Positions 6,550-12,065 of a DNA stretch of 12,065 bases are shown here, in pieces. Under the pieces are notes generated by a model that was not told the DNA's origin, searched no databases, and worked only from the letters and a program-made list of their open reading frames with translations. The number at the start of each line of letters is the position of its first letter. The first letter of the stretch is position 1. Origin of the DNA: an uncultured Verrucomicrobiota bacterium (GTDB lineage: Bacteria; Verrucomicrobiota; Verrucomicrobiia; Chthoniobacterales; SZAS-18); assembly GCA_937871685.1 (NCBI GenBank), contig CALMOL010000495.1:1-12065 (forward strand), in the 5' to 3' direction. A program made the position numbers and the translations under genes.

Positions 6550-6610
6550 ATTCTGCAATTCCCATCGCGGGCTGGGATCAGGCGGGAATGCATGATCAAC
6601 GCGGCCCGCG

Positions 6611-6668
6611 TCGCATCAGCGACGCTTGAACGCACTTGGCCGGATACGTTCAGCCGTCGCTGACGCGA
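6611..6668. repeat. 58-bp imperfect palindrome
   Basis: TCGCATCAGCGACG (6611-6624) is the reverse complement of CGTCGCTGACGCGA (6655-6668) at 13 of 14 positions. Inside it, TGAACG (6627-6632) pairs with CGTTCA (6647-6652), leaving a 2 x 2 internal loop and a 14-base terminal loop. It lies 27 bp beyond the far end of the clpC terminator on the minus strand and is not itself followed by a T-run. Confidence 0.65.
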
Positions 6669-6694
6669 TGAATAGACAGCGCGGCTCGCCCTAC

Positions 6695-6732
6695 CCGAAA
6701 CAAAAGCGGCACCGGGCTTCCCCGGTGCCGCT
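6695..6732 (-). terminator. Intrinsic terminator of clpC
   Basis: On the minus strand, 22 bp after the clpC stop codon, there is a perfect 12-bp stem: AGCGGCACCGGG (plus strand 6705-6716) with CCCGGTGCCGCT (6721-6732). The tetraloop is GAAG, and the stem is followed by TTTTGTTT. A strong stem plus a T-rich tail is the classic Rho-independent form. Confidence 0.9.
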
Positions 6733-6754
6733 CGTGAATGGTCTCAATCCTCGC

Positions 6755-9313
<2,559 letters not shown>

Positions 9314-9393
9314 CATTGCGGAAGGTGATGTGACGACGGGAAGGATACAGCGATTCGAAGCTAACGGTGCGGACCGGCCACGCAAACGCACGG

Positions 9394-9431
9394 GGCGTTT
9401 CGAGGCGTTTCGCTGTGTGTCAACGCGAAAC
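9394..9431. promoter_or_regulatory. Repeat cluster and candidate promoter box upstream of clpC
   Basis: GGCGTTTCG occurs at 9394-9402 and again at 9404-9412, exactly one helical turn apart. GTTTCGC (9407-9413) is also an inverted repeat with GCGAAAC (9425-9431). On the minus strand a TTGACA box lies at 9423-9418, which would be a -35 for clpC; the hexamer 17 bases further on (AAACGC) is a poor -10. The arrangement suggests an operator controlling clpC. It does not match CIRCE or the CtsR heptad repeat. Confidence 0.4.
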
Positions 9432-9452
9432 CGTCACCGCGCCCGCCTCGCC

Positions 9453-9482
9453 TTGACATCTACCAACTAGTAGATAAGGAGA
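9453..9482 (+). promoter_or_regulatory. Promoter/operator and strong ribosome binding site of the tetR-type gene
   Basis: TTGACA at 9453-9458 is a consensus -35 box. Overlapping its last base is an 18-bp palindrome, ATCTAC-CAACTA-GTAGAT (9458-9475), with perfect 6-bp arms, a size and symmetry typical of TetR-family operators. AAGGAGA at 9476-9482 is a near-perfect Shine-Dalgarno sequence six bases before the ATG, the strongest in the window. A regulator bound here would block both polymerase and the start region, so autorepression is likely. No good -10 hexamer is visible at the standard spacing. Confidence 0.6.
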
Positions 9483-9488
9483 CCGGCG

Positions 9489-10076
9489 ATGCCCGCCGCG
9501 GACGTGAAGACGCAGCTCCTGGACGAGGCCCAGGCCCTGGCGCAGGCGCGTGGTTACCACGGTTTTTCCTACGGCGACTTGGCGGCAAAGGTCCGCATCA
9601 CCACGGCCAGCATCCATTACCACTTCCCCACGAAGGCGGACATGGTGGTCGCGCTCGCGCGGCGCTATCGCGCGGAGTTCGAGGCGGCCATGGAAGCCAC
9701 GGCGGCGCGCACCGCCGACCTCGCCCCGCGGCTGGACGCGCTGGTCGCCACCTTTGCGGCGGCGCTCGACCGTGACCGCGTGTGCCTCGTTGGGGCGTTT
9801 GCGGGGGAATTCCGTGGCCTCCCGGCGGGCGTGCAGCGGGAATTGCGCAAACACCTGGAGAGCGGCGAGACGTGGCTGGAGCGGTTCTTCGCCGAGGGCG
9901 CGGCCCGCGGCCAGTTGCGCGAGGGCGTTCGGCCCGCGGTGATCGCCAAGGTGTGGTTTTCCACCCTCCAGGGCGCACTCCTCGTGGCCCGCGCCGGAGA
10001 CGCCAGCACGCTGCGCAAGGTCGCCGAAGGCTTGCGTGTGCTTTGCCTCGCTCCGCTGAAAGGTCGCGCCACCTGA
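9489..10076 (+). CDS. TetR/AcrR family transcriptional regulator
   Basis: 195 residues. The N-terminal helix-turn-helix is clear: LLDEAQALAQARGYHGFSYGDLAAKV runs from about residue 10, then the recognition helix region ITTASIHYHFPTKADMV (37-53) carries the family's conserved Y-x-H-F-x-x-K-x-x-L-like motif (YHFPTKADM). The C-terminal helices (about 60-185) would form the ligand-binding and dimer domain and are not diagnostic of an inducer. It is divergent from clpC, carries its own palindromic operator candidate and strong ribosome binding site, and is followed 15 bp later by a flavin-binding split-barrel protein. The usual reading of that arrangement is a local repressor controlling itself and the downstream oxidoreductase-like gene. 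Confidence 0.92.
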   Translation: MPAADVKTQLLDEAQALAQARGYHGFSYGDLAAKVRITTASIHYHFPTKADMVVALARRYRAEFEAAMEATAARTADLAPRLDALVATFAAALDRDRVCLVGAFAGEFRGLPAGVQRELRKHLESGETWLERFFAEGAARGQLREGVRPAVIAKVWFSTLQGALLVARAGDASTLRKVAEGLRVLCLAPLKGRAT

Positions 10077-10091
10077 AAACCCCTCCCTGCC

Positions 10092-10703
10092 ATGGCCGTC
10101 CACTACATGGAAACGATGCTCACGCCGGCCGCCCGGCGCGCGCAGGAACGCTCTTATGGCCGCGCCCGGCCCGCGCTGTCGGGCGGCTCGCCGCCGGACG
10201 CGCTCGGGCCGGAGGAAGCCGCGTTCCTCGCGGCGCGCGATTCCTTCTACCTCGGCACGGTGAACGCGGACGGCTGGCCCTACCTCCAGCACCGCGGGGG
10301 GCCGGCGGGATTTCTGCGCATGGTCAGCCCGCGCACGCTCGCCTTCGCCGACTACGGCGGGAATCGCCAGCTCCTCACCGCGGGCAATCTCGCGGACAAC
10401 CCGCGTGTCTCGCTTTTCCTGATGGATTACCCGGCGCGCGAGCGCCTCAAGATCCTGGGCCGCGCGCGCGTCGTCGAGGCACGCGACGAGCCGGACTTGG
10501 CCGCCCGCGTCTCGTCGTCGGGCGCGCCGCCGGCCGAGCGCGTGGTCGTGGTGGAGGTCGAGGGATTCGACTGGAACTGCCCGAAGTTCATCACGCCCCG
10601 CTTCACCGCCGCCGAGGTGGAGGCCGCCGTCGCCCCGCTTCGCGCGCGGATCACGGAGCTGGAAAAACGACTGGCCCAGGAAGGCGGCGCACCTTCTCGG
10701 TGA
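10092..10703 (+). CDS. Pyridoxamine 5'-phosphate oxidase-like FMN-binding split-barrel protein
   Basis: 203 residues. The core barrel opens with EAAFLAARDSFYLGTVNADGW (42-62), a family hallmark (F-L-x-x-x-x-x-x-L-x-T-v-n-x-x-G-x-P), and runs on through PYLQHRGGPAGF (63-74) and the strands around RVSLFLMDYP (105-114) and RLKILGRARVVE (118-129). The segment FDWNCPKFITPRFTAAEVE (159-177) matches the 'N-C-P-x-x-I-x-P-R' ending of a PNPOx-like subgroup that is often found beside TetR regulators. A C-terminal charged helix follows (180-196). Such proteins bind FMN or a related flavin and may reduce small electrophiles. It is unlikely to be true PdxH, which has a different C-terminus and substrate residues. 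It lies 15 bp after the regulator gene, so it is probably in the same transcript. Confidence 0.85.
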   Translation: MAVHYMETMLTPAARRAQERSYGRARPALSGGSPPDALGPEEAAFLAARDSFYLGTVNADGWPYLQHRGGPAGFLRMVSPRTLAFADYGGNRQLLTAGNLADNPRVSLFLMDYPARERLKILGRARVVEARDEPDLAARVSSSGAPPAERVVVVEVEGFDWNCPKFITPRFTAAEVEAAVAPLRARITELEKRLAQEGGAPSR

Positions 10704-10721
10704 ACGGAGATCGCATACGCC

Positions 10722-10746
10722 GCGCGGCCGTTGGAAAGCGCGGCCG
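10722..10746. repeat. Short direct repeat after the split-barrel protein gene
   Basis: GCGCGGCCG is present at 10722-10730 and 10738-10746. Because each copy contains the palindrome CGGCCG, the two could also form a 6-bp hairpin with a 10-base loop. No T-run follows, so a terminator is doubtful. The rest of the 174-bp gap up to 10877 shows nothing else I can support. Confidence 0.35.
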
Positions 10747-10877
10747 GGCACCGCGTTCCGCTCCATCGATCCTGCGTATTCCCCTCGCCGACGTGTCACA
10801 GCCTCGTGCCTTACGTGGCTTGCGACTAGCTTTCAGGCTCTCCAAACCCACCTCCGCTGTCGTCGTTTCTCCCCACC

Positions 10878-11912
10878 ATGCGTTCGCCGTTGTCTCGCGT
10901 CTCGTTTTTCGCCCTGGTTCTCTTTTGGACCGCTCCCGCCTCGCCCGCTCAAGTAATCTTGCAGGACAACTTCGACCTTGGCGATCGGCCCACCGGCGGC
11001 AACGGGAACATCCGCACGGCGGGCGTTAGCAGTTCGCTCAACGGTTTCTGGGCCTCTTACCCGCTGTCGGGCAGCGCGCGGTGGCGGGCGATCGCCGATG
11101 AGACCACCGGCGCCGGGCTCTGGCAGTTCGGCGGCATCAGCACCAACCCAAACCAACCGCCCCTTCCGGGGCAAGGGCCGCTGCCGGGGAACGGCTTCGT
11201 CTATGGAAAGGGAGCGGGCAGCGCCCTGCTCCCCTTCACGCCGGCGGCGGGAGTGGCGTATGAGCTGGCGGCCGACCTTTATCCGCCCGCCAGTTACGCT
11301 GGGAACACGGGCGCGGACTGGGTAGCGCTTGGGTTCACCTCCTCCAATGTCATCGGGCCCAATTTGTCGGCCTTCGGCGTGGCGTGGGTCCAACTGCGCA
11401 ACAATGGAACCTTCGAGTTCCATGTCGGTGGCGCCTCGCCCGCGACGCTCACCGGCACGTATGCGTCGAGCGCTTTCACGAACGTGACGCTGACCTACAC
11501 CCCGGCGGCGCAGGCGGTGTCCCTGCAGATCAACCGCGGCGCACCGCTGACCGCCTCGCTCTTGGGCTTCAACCCAACCCAGATCGCGCTGGAGATGGAC
11601 ACCCAGAGCCTCGAGACGCTCATCGCCGGGGCGGACTGGGTGCGCCTGCGGGTCGCGCACGCGGAAACCCTCGGCGTCTCGTCCATTGCGATGACGGCGC
11701 AGAGCACCGTGCTGATCACCTTCGCGGGAGTGCCGGGCAATAACTACCTGGTCCAAAGCGCGGACGCGGCCGGAGGAACCTATGGGGTGCCCCCGGGCGT
11801 GACCTCGCCGTCAGATCGGCGCACGGCGGATGCGCAGGGACGCTTCCAGTTCGAGGACACGACCAGCTCCTCGGCGACGGAGCGGTTCTACCGTGCCGTG
11901 GCCGTGCCTTGA
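10878..11912 (+). CDS. Secreted beta-rich protein with a verrucomicrobial-type C-terminal module
   Basis: 344 residues. A clear Sec signal peptide: MRSPLSR, hydrophobic core VSFFALVLFW, then likely cleavage after ASPA-24 before QVILQ. The mature part begins with ILQDNFDLGDRP (27-38), as in concanavalin-like (LamG/laminarinase-like) domains that start 'x-D-x-F', and is rich in alternating strand and turn residues through about 260, including ADWVALGFTSSN (147-158), VAWVQLRNNGTFEFHVGG (168-185) and ADWVRLRVAHAETL (252-265). The last 80 residues contain VLITFAGVPGNNYLVQSADA (278-297), then FQFEDTTSSSATERFYRAVAVP (323-344). This resembles the small C-terminal module repeatedly seen in secreted Verrucomicrobiota proteins. 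No catalytic residues are recognisable; carbohydrate binding is possible but unproven. Confidence 0.82.
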   Translation: MRSPLSRVSFFALVLFWTAPASPAQVILQDNFDLGDRPTGGNGNIRTAGVSSSLNGFWASYPLSGSARWRAIADETTGAGLWQFGGISTNPNQPPLPGQGPLPGNGFVYGKGAGSALLPFTPAAGVAYELAADLYPPASYAGNTGADWVALGFTSSNVIGPNLSAFGVAWVQLRNNGTFEFHVGGASPATLTGTYASSAFTNVTLTYTPAAQAVSLQINRGAPLTASLLGFNPTQIALEMDTQSLETLIAGADWVRLRVAHAETLGVSSIAMTAQSTVLITFAGVPGNNYLVQSADAAGGTYGVPPGVTSPSDRRTADAQGRFQFEDTTSSSATERFYRAVAVP

Positions 11913-11951
11913 GCCGGCGAGATGCCGAAGCGTCCGCCGTGGGGCGTGCAG

Positions 11952-12000
11952 GCTTGCTGCTGGCGCGTGCCACCGGCGCCGCGCAAGCGCTTTCCTCTTG
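11952..12000 (+). terminator. Putative terminator of the secreted protein gene
   Basis: The sequence folds as a 13-bp stem with two single-T bulges: GCTTGC-T-GC-T-GGCGC (11952-11966) pairs with GCGCCGCGCAAGC (11976-11988), loop of nine bases. It is followed by a pyrimidine-rich tail (GCTTTCCTCTTG) instead of a clean T-run. It sits 39 bp after the stop codon and before the next plus-strand start. Confidence 0.45.
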
Positions 12001-12047
12001 CCGGCGCGCCCTTGTTTTCCTGGACCGGATCCGCTCAGAGTCCTCCC

Positions 12048-12065
12048 ATGAGCACCCCCGAAGTC
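12048..12065 (+). CDS. First codons of an unidentified gene at the right edge
   Basis: An ATG at 12048 opens a frame reading MSTPEV up to the window end. M-S-T-P is a common natural N-terminus, and the position 60 bp after a terminator-like hairpin fits a new gene. There is no Shine-Dalgarno sequence, and six codons cannot establish coding. Confidence 0.35.

Larger units (their letters stand above)
6251..6694. other. Gene-free structured interval between ruvA and the clpC terminator
   Basis: About 444 bp with no reading frame I would defend. It contains four distinct fold-back structures. The first, at 6302-6337 (CGGGGC/GCCCCG closing a small CCGC-GTGT-GCGG hairpin), is minor; the other three are listed separately. 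None is followed by a T-run on either strand, so they are not ordinary terminators. The octamer TTCTGCAA occurs at 6383-6390 and again at 6551-6558. I could not match any part to tRNA, tmRNA, SRP RNA, RNase P or 6S RNA. It may be a small structured RNA gene or a cluster of extragenic palindromic repeats. Confidence 0.55.

Noticed and set aside
6322..6558. 78-codon minus-strand frame across the structured interval
   Set aside because: The reading is explained by the hairpin sequences it crosses. It has no recognisable domain, no ribosome binding site and irregular codon use.
9314..9488. CIRCE or CtsR-type heat-shock operator in front of clpC
   Set aside because: Neither the CIRCE inverted repeat nor the CtsR GGTCAAA-type direct repeat is present; only the unrelated GGCGTTTCG repeats are seen.

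Overview
The window is about 12 kb of GC-rich (visibly around two thirds G+C), gene-dense chromosomal DNA. It best fits a member of the Verrucomicrobiota. The ClpC sequence looks like that phylum or the related Planctomycetota. The secreted protein at 10878-11912 ends in the 'Y-x-V-Q-S...F-x-D-T...R-F-Y-R' C-terminal module that is common in verrucomicrobial extracellular proteins. Most genes lack a clear Shine-Dalgarno sequence. This placement is inference from family resemblance, not from a marker gene.

Layout. Positions 1-1832 (minus strand) hold the first codons of an unidentified gene and, upstream of it, a translationally coupled permease/ATPase pair of a polysaccharide-type ABC exporter that ends in a small hairpin terminator. 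From 1959 to 6250 the plus strand carries a co-directional run: a 101-residue winged-helix-like protein, a sugar-phosphate nucleotidyltransferase, a membrane protein with an SRPBCC (START-like) domain, a DUF5519-type small protein, a GT-A-like glycosyltransferase, and ruvA. A 132-bp inverted-repeat element fills the gap in front of ruvA and stops one base before its start codon. Positions 6251-6694 contain no gene I can support but hold four separate stem-loop structures, including a 58-bp palindrome. clpC (minus strand) converges on ruvA and has a strong intrinsic terminator.

From 9314 to 9488 lies a divergent control region between clpC and a tetR-type regulator gene. It contains spaced GGCGTTTCG repeats, a TTGACA box on each strand, a palindromic operator candidate and a strong ribosome binding site. 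The regulator is followed after 15 bp by an FMN-binding split-barrel (pyridoxamine phosphate oxidase-like) protein, probably its co-transcribed target. Then come a secreted beta-rich protein with a terminator-like hairpin, and the first six codons of a further gene at the right edge.

How the genes may work together: the ABC exporter, the nucleotidyltransferase and the glycosyltransferase-like protein could all serve surface-glycan synthesis and export. The two sets are divergent and sit among unrelated housekeeping genes (ruvA, clpC), so this is suggestive only. I see no mobile-element genes, CRISPR array, tRNA or rRNA. The least explained parts are the structured non-coding DNA at 5509-5640 and 6302-6668. 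I do not see a convincing new multi-gene system.
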